A stretch of DNA of 64,000 nucleotides from Halovenus aranensis (GCF_900100385.1 NZ_FNFC01000001.1:62001-126000), one strand, 5' to 3'; shown: positions 24,791 through 35,106, numbered from the stretch's first letter. A program made the numbers and translations. The notes: generated by a model not told the origin, from the letters alone.

Positions 24791-25735
24791 ATGTCTGCTA
24801 TCGAACTCGCACTCGACTGGACGCCCAACACCAACCATACCGGAATCTACGTCGCCGACTCTGAGGGGTACTACGACGACGCCGGACTGGACGTGACAGT
24901 TCGGTCCCCCGCTGAGGACGATTACGACCAGACGCCTGCCAAACGGGTTGCGACCGGCGAGTCGACGGTCGCAATTGCGCCGTCAGAGAGCGCACTCAGC
25001 TATCACACCCATCCTGACTACGAGTCGCTGACAGCCATCGCCGCCGTCTGCCAGCAAGACACGAGCGCAATCGTCGCACTCGGTGACAGCGACATCGACC
25101 GGCCTGCAGACCTCGACGGGCAGACGTACGCCTCGTACGACGCCCGTTTCGAGGACCACATCGTCGAGCAACTCGTCAGAAACGACGGCGGTGACGGCGA
25201 TATCGAGGTTACGAGGCCGCCGAAGCTTGGCATCTGGAACACGCTGGTCGACGGCGACGCGGACGCCACTTGGGTGTTCATGCCCTGGGAGGGGGTGCTG
25301 GCCGAACGCGACGGTATCGACCTGACGCCGTTTTACCTCGACGATTACGGGGTACCCTACGGCTACACGCCGGTAATGCTGGCCCGGCCTGAGATAATCG
25401 AGACGCGCGGCGAGGATATCAGCCGATTCCTCGAGGTGACTGGCCGTGGCTACGAGTTCGCCGCCGACCATCCCGAGGAGGCCGCTCAGATTCTCGGTGA
25501 AGCCGCCGAAGGACCGGAGACACTCGACGACGAGGACTTCCTCGTCGAGAGTCAGCGTCGGCTCGCCGATAACTACCTCACCGACGACGGCACGTGGGGA
25601 GAAATGAACACACAGCGCTGGACGGCATTTGTCGAGTGGCTTGCCGACGAAGAGATTCTGACCACTATCGACGGCGACCACATTCCGGCCAGCGAAGTGA
25701 CAGTCGCCGACCTCTACACGAACGACCTGTTGTGA
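24791..25735 (+). CDS. THI5/NMT1-like (ThiY-type) protein without signal peptide
   Basis: 314 residues from ATG 24791. It begins straight at the mature fold: IELALDWTPNTNHTGIYVADSEGYYDDAGLDV, nearly the signature of pyrimidine-binding ThiY/THI5 proteins, followed by VATGESTVAIAPSESALSYHTH, GIWNTLVDGDADATWVFMPWEGVLA and EDISRFLEVTGRGYEFAADHPEEAAQIL. ThiY proteins are exported binding proteins for thiamine pyrimidine precursors; eukaryotic THI5 makes the pyrimidine inside the cell. Here no Sec, Tat or lipobox signal is present and no permease or ATPase is adjacent, so it may act in the cytoplasm. The Cys-rich motif of fungal THI5 is not seen. Confidence 0.82.
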   Translation: MSAIELALDWTPNTNHTGIYVADSEGYYDDAGLDVTVRSPAEDDYDQTPAKRVATGESTVAIAPSESALSYHTHPDYESLTAIAAVCQQDTSAIVALGDSDIDRPADLDGQTYASYDARFEDHIVEQLVRNDGGDGDIEVTRPPKLGIWNTLVDGDADATWVFMPWEGVLAERDGIDLTPFYLDDYGVPYGYTPVMLARPEIIETRGEDISRFLEVTGRGYEFAADHPEEAAQILGEAAEGPETLDDEDFLVESQRRLADNYLTDDGTWGEMNTQRWTAFVEWLADEEILTTIDGDHIPASEVTVADLYTNDLL

Positions 25736-25832
25736 GAGTCCTCAGATAAGGGTGGGCTGTCGGCTCACACTGCGCTATCACTGTTGACTTTCGGTAGCAA
25801 GCGAGCCCGGTTTCACTCCGACCTGGACGAAC

Positions 25833-27488
25833 TCATTCGAGCGCGAGCCTGGCCGTCGTGCCGTCCTCGCCCGTCTCAAAGGTGAGGGAGGCACCCGCAC
25901 TCTCGACGACCCAGTCGACGACCCATAGCCCGACACCCCTCCCGTGTTCCAGCGGCGTCTCCTCACCTCGCTCCCGGACGGCCAGCTCCTGGTCAGGGAT
26001 ACCCGGCACGTTGTCCGAAACCGTGATGACGACCGCTTCGTCGGTCGCTGTAACTGTCACCGCGACCTCGGGATTGGGGGACGTATTGTGCTCTGCGGCG
26101 TTCTCGACGAGATTTTCGAGTGCCAGCTCCAGTGCCGGTAGCGTCTCGACGCGACAGGCCGACGGGGCGTCGACGCTGAACGACACGGCCGGAAACGCCG
26201 TGTGACACTCTTCGACAACCGATTCGACCGTCTCGACGAGATTGACCGTCGTCGGCGTCTGGTCGTGGTCGATGAGTTCCTCGGCCGTCCGTGCCTTCGA
26301 GCTGACCGAGAGCAGCCGGTCGGCACTCGATAACGTCCTCTCTGCCATTCTCGCGTGTTCGCCGTCGAGTTCGGCCGCTAATACCTCGTTTTGAGCGGTG
26401 ATAACGTCGAGTTCGTTCCGGATGTTGTGCCGGAGAACCCGGGACTGAACTCGGCTGAGTAAATCGAGCTGTTGTTCGCGTTCTTTCAACCGCGTCACCT
26501 CCCGGAACACGACGACGCGTCCGAGTTCGTGGCCCTGCTCGCGGCTAATCGGCGAGACGGTGAGGCTGAAATCCCGCTGTTTCCCCCGGTGTGTAACGGT
26601 GACGGTTCCGCCGGTCTCACTCGACTGAAGCCGCGTGACGAGAGTCGGACACGCCGCGAAAAACGTCGACACAGCCATCCCCTCCCACTCCGAGGTGATA
26701 CCCGCCAGCTCCTGAGCGGCGGGGTTTGCATCGATGACACGTCCCTCGGTGTCGATTGTCACCACCGGGTCGTTCATATTCTGGAGCGCACGAGCACGAC
26801 CGACAGGGACGAGGTCGAGGAAGTCGGTCCGTAACACCGCCCACCCTACCCCGAGTGTCGTCAACACGAATCCAAGCGGCGTCAGATTGGCGGCAGTCCC
26901 GTCAGCTGCGAATAGAACGTTCAAAAGAAGCGGTGGGAGAAGCGAGAGCAACAGCGCACCGCTCTGTTTGCGCCGCGTTCCCGACGACTGGAGTATGTCG
27001 CTGACCAGGACGACACAACCTACGAGTCCGAAGGCGTACAACGTCAGTATATGTAGAAAATTCAACTGAATGGGGAGGTCCAACAGAGGGTCAGCACGGA
27101 GCTTGAAACCCGGGTAAATGAACAACTGATGATACGGATTCGTGAGCACGAGCGCCTGGACGACCGCAATATAGCCGCCGACCACCGTGAACAGCCGCCG
27201 TGTCAGCGCGAGCGTCTCGGTATGTTCGCCGATGGTGAACAGCCAGCCAAAGGTTACGAGTGTCGCGCCGAGTACACCGGCGTTGTTTGCGATGTATCCC
27301 ATCCAGCCGGGAATTGATGTCCACCACAGACCGATAGCGATACAGAACAGACTCGCACCCGGCGCAGCCAACAACAGTCCGGTCGCCCCAGGTTTCTCTC
27401 TGCTTCTAAAGGCCGGTCTCACGACCGCGAGCGAGACGAGTGCTCCGACAAAACTGAAGACGGGGAGCCCATGCTGGACGGACACCAT
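25833..27488 (-). CDS. Membrane sensor histidine kinase (7TM, PAS, HATPase)
   Basis: 551 residues. Seven hydrophobic helices span about residues 8-220 (HisKA_7TM-type sensor). A PAS domain follows (about 228-332: RARALQNMNDPVVTIDTEGRVIDANPAAQEL), then the H-box SRVLRHNIRNELDVI with phospho-acceptor H354, the N-box ENLVENAAEHN, and G-boxes DNVPGIP and HGRGVGLWVV. A complete, probably autophosphorylating, membrane kinase; what it senses is unknown. The H-box form RHNIRNxL is the halo-specific type. No response regulator is directly adjacent; the nearest is REC-PAS at 23178. Confidence 0.93.
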   Translation of the reverse strand: MVSVQHGLPVFSFVGALVSLAVVRPAFRSREKPGATGLLLAAPGASLFCIAIGLWWTSIPGWMGYIANNAGVLGATLVTFGWLFTIGEHTETLALTRRLFTVVGGYIAVVQALVLTNPYHQLFIYPGFKLRADPLLDLPIQLNFLHILTLYAFGLVGCVVLVSDILQSSGTRRKQSGALLLSLLPPLLLNVLFAADGTAANLTPLGFVLTTLGVGWAVLRTDFLDLVPVGRARALQNMNDPVVTIDTEGRVIDANPAAQELAGITSEWEGMAVSTFFAACPTLVTRLQSSETGGTVTVTHRGKQRDFSLTVSPISREQGHELGRVVVFREVTRLKEREQQLDLLSRVQSRVLRHNIRNELDVITAQNEVLAAELDGEHARMAERTLSSADRLLSVSSKARTAEELIDHDQTPTTVNLVETVESVVEECHTAFPAVSFSVDAPSACRVETLPALELALENLVENAAEHNTSPNPEVAVTVTATDEAVVITVSDNVPGIPDQELAVRERGEETPLEHGRGVGLWVVDWVVESAGASLTFETGEDGTTARLALE

Positions 27489-27576
27489 TACGCTACGATT
27501 TTCTCATGGTCTGATAACTGTTGTGAGAGGCAGGTTCGTGGAACCGACGAATCTACCCGGGCTGTCGGGCCGGGCG

Positions 27577-28470
27577 TCAGCGCGTAATAACCTCACAGCC
27601 GTCTTCGGTGATGACGAGCGTGTGTTCTTTCTGGCTGACCAGACTCCCCTTCTGTTCTTTGAGTATCGGATAGCCGTGGACGATGTCTCGCTGTTTGAGC
27701 CGTCGGAGCGTCATCTCGGGGCGGTCGACATCGAGCCAGCGAGTCGCGAACGGGAGCGTCCGGAAATCCTCGGTAATCTGGTCGAGTGCCTCCCGTGCCT
27801 TGCGGTTCCGAACCGAACTGTCGTTCTCCAGGGCGAAAATCTGCTCGGCGTTACCCTCGCCGACGCGTCCGCGGCCGTCTGTCGCGAAGGGCTCGATAGC
27901 GACCACGTCGCCGACTTCCAGCTCGACTCCCTCGGGAATCTTTTTATTTGGAATATTCGGGGAGGTGTGTTGTTCGTAGTGGCCTAGCCCGTGGCCGGTC
28001 AGGTTGACGACCGGCTGGTAGCCGTACCCCTCGATAGTTCGGCCGATAACGTCGCCGAGGACGCTGGTATCGATGCCCGGCTCGACCATCTCGATGGCCG
28101 CATCGAGCGCCTCCGCGGAGGCCTCTGCGAGTTCGTCGTTGCCCGAGAGGTCGACCGTGATAGCGGCGTCGGCAATCCAGCCGTCGACGTGGACGCCGAT
28201 GTCGATGTTAATCATCTCCTCGCCGAACGTCGAGTCGTCGTCGATGCTCGGCGTGCCGTGGGCGGCCTCCTCGTCGACACAGACGTTCATCGGGAAAGCC
28301 GGCTCGCCACCGAGCTCGCGGATGCGCGATTCGACGTGTTCGACGAGTTCGAGGTGGCTCGCGCCGACCTCGATGCGTTCGACGGCCTCTGCGCGAACGG
28401 TCTGGAGTATCTCGCCGGCCTCTCTGTGTTTCTCGTATTGCTCGTCTTCGAGGTCCACGTCGGTGCTCAT
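27577..28470 (-). CDS. map: Type II methionine aminopeptidase
   Basis: 297 residues. It removes the initiator Met from new proteins. The five metal ligands can be placed: Asp in INIDIGVHVDGWIADAA (two Asp), His in LTGHGLGHYEQH, Glu in VVAIEPFATDG and Glu in SQKEHTLVITEDG at the C-terminus. The insert between the fourth ligand and the end (TLRRLKQRDIVHGYPIL) is the type II/archaeal form. Usual length for the family. It is preceded by the isoaspartyl peptidase gene, same strand, 49-base gap. Confidence 0.96.
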   Translation of the reverse strand: MSTDVDLEDEQYEKHREAGEILQTVRAEAVERIEVGASHLELVEHVESRIRELGGEPAFPMNVCVDEEAAHGTPSIDDDSTFGEEMINIDIGVHVDGWIADAAITVDLSGNDELAEASAEALDAAIEMVEPGIDTSVLGDVIGRTIEGYGYQPVVNLTGHGLGHYEQHTSPNIPNKKIPEGVELEVGDVVAIEPFATDGRGRVGEGNAEQIFALENDSSVRNRKAREALDQITEDFRTLPFATRWLDVDRPEMTLRRLKQRDIVHGYPILKEQKGSLVSQKEHTLVITEDGCEVITR

Positions 28471-28519
28471 ACTCTATCTTTGGTTGAGGGGGGCATATGC
28501 GTACCGTTCCCGCCCGGCC

Positions 28520-29374
28520 CTACGCGTGGTCTGTCGCGGTCTGCATCGCACTCGAATTGAAGGATTCGCCGGTCTTTCCCTCGGCGTTGACGGCGATGAC
28601 ACCGGCACTCGCCTCTGTCGCTGTGTCGAACGCCTCGATGAGGCGGTCTGTCGCCTCGGCTGGCGTCTCCCCGTCTTCGATAGCATCGGCGACGCGGCGG
28701 GCGAGGCCGAATTTCGCAATCTCCTCGCCTGCGCCGGTCGTGCTGACGGCGGCGTGTTCGGTGGCATAAAAGCCCGAGCCCACCTGTGGCACGTCGCCGA
28801 CCCGACCAGCGAGTGCACACCATCGACCCCCGGTCGAGGTGGCCGCCGCCACGCGCTCGCCGTCGCTTGCGACTGCGCCGACAGTGTCGCTGCCGCCGAA
28901 CTTCTCCCGGAGCCAGGACAAATGCTCGTGTACGTCGTCGCTCTCAACCGGGTCGAGCTCGTCCCAGCGTGTGCGAGTGCGTTCCGTCCAGAGGTCCCTG
29001 TCTGTCGCCACGCCGGATGCCTCTGCCAGCGAGACCGCGTGCTCACCGGAGACCATGATGTGGGGCGTCTCCTCTGTGACGACGCGGGCGACCTCGATAG
29101 CGTGTTCGACGCCCGGCATCGAACAGGCACCGCCGGTCGTCCCGTCGCCGGTCATTAGCCCAGCGTCGGTCCGGACCACACCGTCGCTCTGTACCGCCCC
29201 GCCGACGCCGGCGTTAAAGCGTGGGCCGGATTCGAGGACGCGCGTCGCCTCGACAACCGCGTCCGTTGGGGTTGCCGCCGCTTTGGCGGTCGCCGCGGCC
29301 TCGTCAAGGGTCTCTTGGCGGGGCTCTGGTTCTCGTGGCTCGCTACCTGCGCCGCCGTGGACGATTACGTGCAT
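28520..29374 (-). CDS. Isoaspartyl peptidase/L-asparaginase (Ntn hydrolase)
   Basis: 284 residues starting MHVIVHGGAGS, the family opening. It hydrolyses isoaspartyl dipeptides or asparagine after self-cleavage. The cleavage site and nucleophile are seen in GGSDTVGAVASDGERVAAATSTGG: T164 is the expected N-terminal Thr of the beta subunit, with the TSTGG substrate loop after it. DAGLMTGDGTTGGA and FNAGVGGAVQSDG are also conserved. Cytoplasmic. Its neighbour is methionine aminopeptidase, so both act on protein/peptide ends. Confidence 0.93.
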   Translation of the reverse strand: MHVIVHGGAGSEPREPEPRQETLDEAAATAKAAATPTDAVVEATRVLESGPRFNAGVGGAVQSDGVVRTDAGLMTGDGTTGGACSMPGVEHAIEVARVVTEETPHIMVSGEHAVSLAEASGVATDRDLWTERTRTRWDELDPVESDDVHEHLSWLREKFGGSDTVGAVASDGERVAAATSTGGRWCALAGRVGDVPQVGSGFYATEHAAVSTTGAGEEIAKFGLARRVADAIEDGETPAEATDRLIEAFDTATEASAGVIAVNAEGKTGESFNSSAMQTATDHA

Positions 29375-29494
29375 ACGGTGGCTCTCGAAATCGCGACGGT
29401 TAACTGCGCTGTTTCCCGTCTGTTCGTGTGCACGGCTCTCATGCCAGAGCGAAAACGGGGGTTACTTTACCGCGGGTAGCGAACCGTTTTCCAT

Positions 29495-30757
<1,263 letters not shown>

Positions 30758-30895
30758 TCACGACCCGGCCACGGCTCGCGGGAATCGCTGGAAACTGCGA
30801 GGCCTCTCACTGACAGTCACTCCGTTCGCCGCTGTTGTTCTCAGTCTCTGGTAACGTGAGCGACGCTTTTCTCAGCTCCGAGCGTATGTCAACGT

Positions 30896-31666
30896 ATGAG
30901 CCAATCAGACCTGACCGGCGAGATAGCGGTTGTGACCGGCGGCGCGAGCGGTATCGGGCGCGAAATCTGTCTGCAGTTTGCGGAGGCTGGTGCGGATGTC
31001 GTGGTTGCCGACCTGCGAACGGAGCCACGGACTGGCGGAACACCCACACACGAACGCATCACCGAGGAGACTGACGCCGACGCGACGTTTGTCGACTGTG
31101 ACGTAACCGAGCAAGCAGACCGCGAGACGGTCGCCGAGACGACCGCGGAGATGGGCGGTGCCGATATACTCGTCAACAATGCGGGCATCTTCCGTGGCGA
31201 GGAGTTTACCGAGGTGACCGAGGCGGAATTCGACCAGCTAATGGACGTCAACGTCAAAAGCGTCTATTTCCTCTCGCAGGCGCTTATCGACCAGTTGCTC
31301 GACGATGGCGGGCGAATCATTAACTTATCGAGCGTGGCCGGACTCGAAGGGTCGGGCGATTTCATCTCGTACTGCACCTCAAAGGGTGCAGTCAGACTAA
31401 TGACCTACTCGCTGGCTGATAAGTACGGCCCAGAGGGTGTCCGCGTTAATGCGATTCATCCGGGTATTATCGAGACCTCGATGGTTACCGAGGACGTGCC
31501 GATTATCGGCGGTGAGAGCGAGGACGCGTTCCTGCAGACGGTACCGTTGCGCGAGTTCGGCCACCCAGAGGATATCGCCGATGCGGCGCTCTATCTGGCC
31601 AGTGACCGCAGTGAGTACGTCAACGGTGAATCACTCGTCGTCGACGGCGGGTCGACACATACGTAG
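30896..31666 (+). CDS. Short-chain dehydrogenase/reductase (SDR)
   Basis: 256 residues. Classical SDR motifs in order: VTGGASGIGRE (TGxxxGxG, about residues 14-24), DILVNNAGIF (NNAG), active Ser in IINLSSVAGLEG, and SYCTSKGA (Y-x-x-x-K). The C-terminal RVNAIHPGIIETSM and SEYVNGESLVVDGGS are as in 3-oxoacyl-ACP reductase and glucose dehydrogenase-like members. Cofactor preference is likely NAD, as an acidic stretch VVADLRTEP follows strand 2. Substrate unknown. It ends next to the convergent UspA gene. Confidence 0.92.
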   Translation: MSQSDLTGEIAVVTGGASGIGREICLQFAEAGADVVVADLRTEPRTGGTPTHERITEETDADATFVDCDVTEQADRETVAETTAEMGGADILVNNAGIFRGEEFTEVTEAEFDQLMDVNVKSVYFLSQALIDQLLDDGGRIINLSSVAGLEGSGDFISYCTSKGAVRLMTYSLADKYGPEGVRVNAIHPGIIETSMVTEDVPIIGGESEDAFLQTVPLREFGHPEDIADAALYLASDRSEYVNGESLVVDGGSTHT

Positions 31667-31667
31667 C

Positions 31668-32525
31668 TCACTTCACGACGGTGACAGAGACCGGCGAGCG
31701 ACGAACAACCGTTTCGGCGACGCTGCCCAGAAGCAGGCGGGTAAGTCCGTCACGTCCTGTCGAGCCAAGGACGACCCGGTCGATGCCTTCCTCGTCTACG
31801 AACTCGACGATGGCGTTTGCGGGGGTGCCGTCGATGTTCTGAGTGTCGACCGTTCGGTCGCTGTCGGCGGCGACCGTCTCGGCGGCAGAGAGTATCGATT
31901 CGACGTGGGCAGTGCGCTCGTCGTCCCAGTCTTCGAGGGCGTCGAACACGTTGTCGACGGTACCTGCGTCTCCCTTGGCCGGGACGGCGACGTACAGGGC
32001 GGTAACAGTCGCATCCTCGAACCGGTCGAGTGTGTACTGCAGCGCGTGTTTCGAGGCGTCTGAACCCTCGAACGGGACGAGGACGTGGTCCGGCGCCTCG
32101 TAGCGCTCGGCTGGCTGCCGGACGACTGTTACCGGGACCGGTGAGCGGCGGGCGACAGTCTCGGCGACACTACCAAGGAGTAGTCGTGTCGCCCCGTCGC
32201 GGCCGTGGCTCCCGATGACGATTGTGTCGACATCTTCCTCGTCGACAGTCTGGAGAATCTTGTGGACCGGACGGCCGTAGTGGACGAGCGTCTCGATGCG
32301 GTCGTCGTCGTAACGGTCACAGACTGTCTCCAGCATGCTTTCGGCGTTCTGTAGTTCCTGTTTGTACCGGGTAGTGTCGTAGCCCCCTGCGCCTGTGTAG
32401 TTGGTGAACGGTTCGATGACGTGTTCGAGCAGAATCTCGGCGTCGTCGAACTCGCCGAGTGCGTGTTCGAGCGCGTAGTCTGCCTGTTCTGACGTGTCGT
32501 AGGGAACGAGTACGCGAGTGGTCAT
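31668..32525 (-). CDS. Tandem universal stress protein (UspA family)
   Basis: 285 residues made of two UspA domains (about 1-138 and 145-285). Each ends with the nucleotide-binding signature: VIGSHGRDGATRLLLGSVAETVARRSPVPVTVV and VLGSTGRDGLTRLLLGSVAETVVRRSPVSVTVV (G-x2-G-x9-GS). Both start with a beta strand followed by an Asp (VLVPYDTS and VLVPFEGSD). Likely an ATP-binding stress protein acting in the cytoplasm. The two halves are clearly homologous, so the gene arose by internal duplication. Not in an evident operon. Confidence 0.94.
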   Translation of the reverse strand: MTTRVLVPYDTSEQADYALEHALGEFDDAEILLEHVIEPFTNYTGAGGYDTTRYKQELQNAESMLETVCDRYDDDRIETLVHYGRPVHKILQTVDEEDVDTIVIGSHGRDGATRLLLGSVAETVARRSPVPVTVVRQPAERYEAPDHVLVPFEGSDASKHALQYTLDRFEDATVTALYVAVPAKGDAGTVDNVFDALEDWDDERTAHVESILSAAETVAADSDRTVDTQNIDGTPANAIVEFVDEEGIDRVVLGSTGRDGLTRLLLGSVAETVVRRSPVSVTVVK

Positions 32526-32587
32526 ACGTGACCATTCTCGGGACGTGACTATGAAAACCGGTGGTCACTCTCGCCTTCCGGGAACGG

Positions 32588-33031
32588 TTACAGCTCTGTC
32601 GTCGCCTCCTTGCGGCCGGTGAGTTCGTCGGGCACGAGCCGATAGAACGTGAACTCCACTTCGGCCGGTGGCTCTCCGTGGATGTCGACGTAGGGGATGG
32701 TGACACGCTCGAAGCCAGCCAGCGCTTCTGTCGCGGTCTCGTCGTCGGTCGTCGACTCGAGGGTTCCGCTCGCGACGACACTGCTGTACGTCCCGTCATG
32801 GTCGTAGGTGACAAACGATGCGGGGCGGCCAGCGAGTTCCCCTTTCTGACTGTCGGCGTCTGCGAGCCGAAAGTAAAAACTCGAGGTCACGCTGTCGTAC
32901 CCGAACGAGACGGGCAATGTGTGTGGTGGTTCGTCGGCCGCAGTAGTCAGTGAGAGAACGCCCGTCGCTGTCCGGCCGAGCAACGCCTCGCATTCGTCGT
33001 CTGTCATCGTCACGGACTCGGTGTCTGTCAT
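32588..33031 (-). CDS. Pyridoxamine 5'-phosphate oxidase family protein
   Basis: 147 residues from the ATG complementary to 33029-33031 (MTDTESVTMTDDEC); longer upstream starts add a basic, unrelated stretch. Split-barrel FMN-binding fold: ECEALLGRTATGVLSLTTAADEPPHTLPVSFGYDSVTSSFYFRLAD, KGELAGRPASFVTYDHDGTYSSVVASGTLES and a C-terminal strand EVEFTFYRLVPDELTGRK. This is the haloarchaeal nitroimidazole-resistance/HVO-type subgroup. Substrate unknown. Single gene. Confidence 0.85.
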   Translation of the reverse strand: MTDTESVTMTDDECEALLGRTATGVLSLTTAADEPPHTLPVSFGYDSVTSSFYFRLADADSQKGELAGRPASFVTYDHDGTYSSVVASGTLESTTDDETATEALAGFERVTIPYVDIHGEPPAEVEFTFYRLVPDELTGRKEATTEL

Positions 33032-33168
33032 AGTGTCCTGTTCACATGCCTCAATAAAAAGTCTCCTGCCCGCATGTTGCCCTGCTTGGATACGAAACAC
33101 GGGTATTCGCTGTCGCATGCGGTATCGTACCGTCCACGAAACTCGCCACGACTGCAGTCAGAGCTGTG

Positions 33169-34545
33169 TCAATCGCGGAGGCCGTCTACTGCCTCCCAGA
33201 GCTTCCAGTCTCCGGCACTGTTTTGGCGGAATCGGTACTTTAGGCTCCCCTCGTTGCCGGCCACGGCCATGTCTATTTCACCGACAACCCCTCTATCATC
33301 GGCTCGAACGGTCTGAAAATCGAGGAAATCTATCTCGAAGGCACCAACCCAGTCGAACTCATCGCCCGTCCACTCGTCGAGTTCACCGTCGTCAGCTATC
33401 GTCTGGTTGACGGCTGTCCTGTCGTCTGCGTCGAGTGCCGTCACGAACTCTCGCGCGACTGCACTCGGCGAACTCCGCAGACCATCGACTGCCTCCCAGA
33501 GCTTCCAGTCTCCGGCACTGTTTTCGCGGAATCGGTACCGGAGTGTCTCTCTGTTTCCGCCGATTGTCATCGTGACCGCGCCTGTGACTCCCCGACCAGC
33601 GTGGTTGACAGTCCGGAAATCGACGAACGCTATCTCGAAGGCGCCCACCCAATTAAACTCGCGGGGCGCCCACTCGTCGAGTTCACTGTCATCGGCTATC
33701 GTTCGGTTGACAGCTGTCCTGTCGCCTGCGTCGAGTGCCGTCACGAACTCTCTTGCTACTGCTTCCGGAGAACCCGACTCGGTGTTTGCCGCGCCTGCCG
33801 ACCCAACGGCCGTCCCCAGAGCGATTGTCCCTGCGCCTGCAAGCACACTCCGCCGATTGAGGTGTGTCTCAGGTCTGGTGGCGCCGGTGTCGCCTGCGGA
33901 TTGGTCTCTCTCCTGTGCCTGTTTGCTCGTCGGCTGGGAAACAGTCTCCAAGGCCGGCGTCATGGTGGCTATCACTCCACCAACCGGGCAGACGACCAGC
34001 GGGTAAAACAGCCCGACAAGCAGAATTCCGTCCAGCCGCGCAGGCCGAACGAGCAGTTCAGTCCCCTCCGCAAACAGCACGGTCCCGGCAGCCGCCGCCA
34101 CCGTCGTTCCAACTGCGATAGTGCTCGTAGCTAATACAGCCTGGAGGGGCGTTTCAGCGTCCGATACTCGGGCCAGCGAGAACCCAGCGAGCAACAGAAC
34201 CGCTATAGGAATGCCGAGATAGACTGCTGGAGGGATAACAGTCGACGTGAACATCTCCGAAGGGGTAACGAGTTGTCCAGCGTCGACTACGGACCCCTGT
34301 ACCTGTTGGAGGAGGTAGTTGAACTGTTGGCCACCGAATACTCCTGCCCACTCACTCCCGCCGACGGCCTCCGTCTCGATGTTGACGAAGTGCGCCTGAT
34401 AATACGTCCAACCTGCGCCGTTTGTAGTTGTTCCGCCGTTCAACACAGAGACACCGTACGTCAGCAGGAACCCGACGACGAACGTCACCGCCCCGACAAC
34501 CGGACCGACGAGAGCTGGCGTACCGAACTTCTCTAGTCGCGCCAT
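33169..34545 (-). CDS. Membrane domain, internal Tat-like signal and duplicated NTF2-like domain
   Basis: 458 residues. Residues 1-200 form a membrane domain with about four helices (VGPVVGAVTFVVGFLLTYGV; YLGIPIAVLLLAGFSLA; TIAVGTTVAAAAGTVLFA; GILLVGLFYPLVVCPVGGVIA), similar to the separate protein at 47311. Residues 230-254 look exactly like a Tat signal (NRRSVLAGAGTIALGTAVGSAGA). Then two copies of a roughly 98-residue domain (AVAREFVTALDAGDRTAVNRTIADD ... YRFRENSAGDWKLWEAVDGLR), probably SnoaL/NTF2-like. The DNA of the two copies is nearly identical in places exactly 300 bases apart (33188 and 33488). It may be a fusion of two originally separate genes. Confidence 0.78.
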   Translation of the reverse strand: MARLEKFGTPALVGPVVGAVTFVVGFLLTYGVSVLNGGTTTNGAGWTYYQAHFVNIETEAVGGSEWAGVFGGQQFNYLLQQVQGSVVDAGQLVTPSEMFTSTVIPPAVYLGIPIAVLLLAGFSLARVSDAETPLQAVLATSTIAVGTTVAAAAGTVLFAEGTELLVRPARLDGILLVGLFYPLVVCPVGGVIATMTPALETVSQPTSKQAQERDQSAGDTGATRPETHLNRRSVLAGAGTIALGTAVGSAGAANTESGSPEAVAREFVTALDAGDRTAVNRTIADDSELDEWAPREFNWVGAFEIAFVDFRTVNHAGRGVTGAVTMTIGGNRETLRYRFRENSAGDWKLWEAVDGLRSSPSAVAREFVTALDADDRTAVNQTIADDGELDEWTGDEFDWVGAFEIDFLDFQTVRADDRGVVGEIDMAVAGNEGSLKYRFRQNSAGDWKLWEAVDGLRD

Positions 34546-34594
34546 AATGCTGGCTCAGTACGCCACGCACATAGTATTTTCGCACAGTGTACCG

Positions 34595-34690
34595 GATGTT
34601 AACAGCACAATTCTGCCTTTGAAACATCTGTTAACTGCTATCGAACAGGACTGAACCGTCTGTTAACGGGAAGCAGAAAGACTAAATTAC
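34595..34690. promoter_or_regulatory. Divergent promoter with three phased TGTTAAC sites
   Basis: TGTTAAC occurs at 34597-34603, 34629-34635 and 34661-34667, exactly 32 bases apart each time (about three helical turns), the last two extended to TCTGTTAAC. They lie between a TATA-like element for the leftward gene (near 34570-34580) and TAAATTA (34684-34690) for the rightward gene at 34711. The equal spacing points to cooperative binding of one regulator on one face of the DNA. The regulator is unknown; the RHH-like protein at 34711 is a candidate. Confidence 0.55.
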
Positions 34691-34710
34691 TTGCCCGAGT
34701 ATGTAACCCC

Positions 34711-35106
34711 GTGTCACGAAAGCGGCAAATTGGAACTCGTATCGACGACTCGGGCGAGATTGCCGAGGCGTGGGACGAGTACAAGAAAGACTACGAAAAC
34801 AAGTCCTCGGCGATGCGTCAGCTCATGCGCCAAGGGCTAGGCGTCGACGAGTCCGCTTCCCAGGACCAGGCTATCGAGGCAGACCCAGAGGCCCGAGAAA
34901 AAGCACTTCGCTCGATGACTGTCGGAGCGGTCACCACGCTCGTCGGGTGGCTGCTGATAACTGCGGGGGCACTGCTGGATATCCTTCAGGTGACGACGGG
35001 AACGCTACTCGTCTCTGGATTGATTGTCGTCGGTATCGCGTCGACGGTCATCCACCTGAAATGGTCGGCAGGACAACTGGACCGACGTGACTCGTCGCAA
35101 CCGTGA
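34711..35106 (+). CDS. Membrane protein with ribbon-helix-helix-like N-terminus
   Basis: 131 residues from GTG 34711; TATA box at about 34684 fits a leaderless start. Residues 1-45 (SRKRQIGTRIDDSGEIAEAWDEYKKDYENKSSAMRQLMRQGL) look like a ribbon-helix-helix DNA-binding fold: a short basic strand, helix, turn, helix. A linker with acidic residues leads to two membrane helices (about 68-90 and 95-115). A membrane-bound DNA-binding regulator is thus possible, but the RHH call rests on pattern alone. Its promoter carries three phased repeats that may be its own target. Confidence 0.6.
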   Translation: MSRKRQIGTRIDDSGEIAEAWDEYKKDYENKSSAMRQLMRQGLGVDESASQDQAIEADPEAREKALRSMTVGAVTTLVGWLLITAGALLDILQVTTGTLLVSGLIVVGIASTVIHLKWSAGQLDRRDSSQP

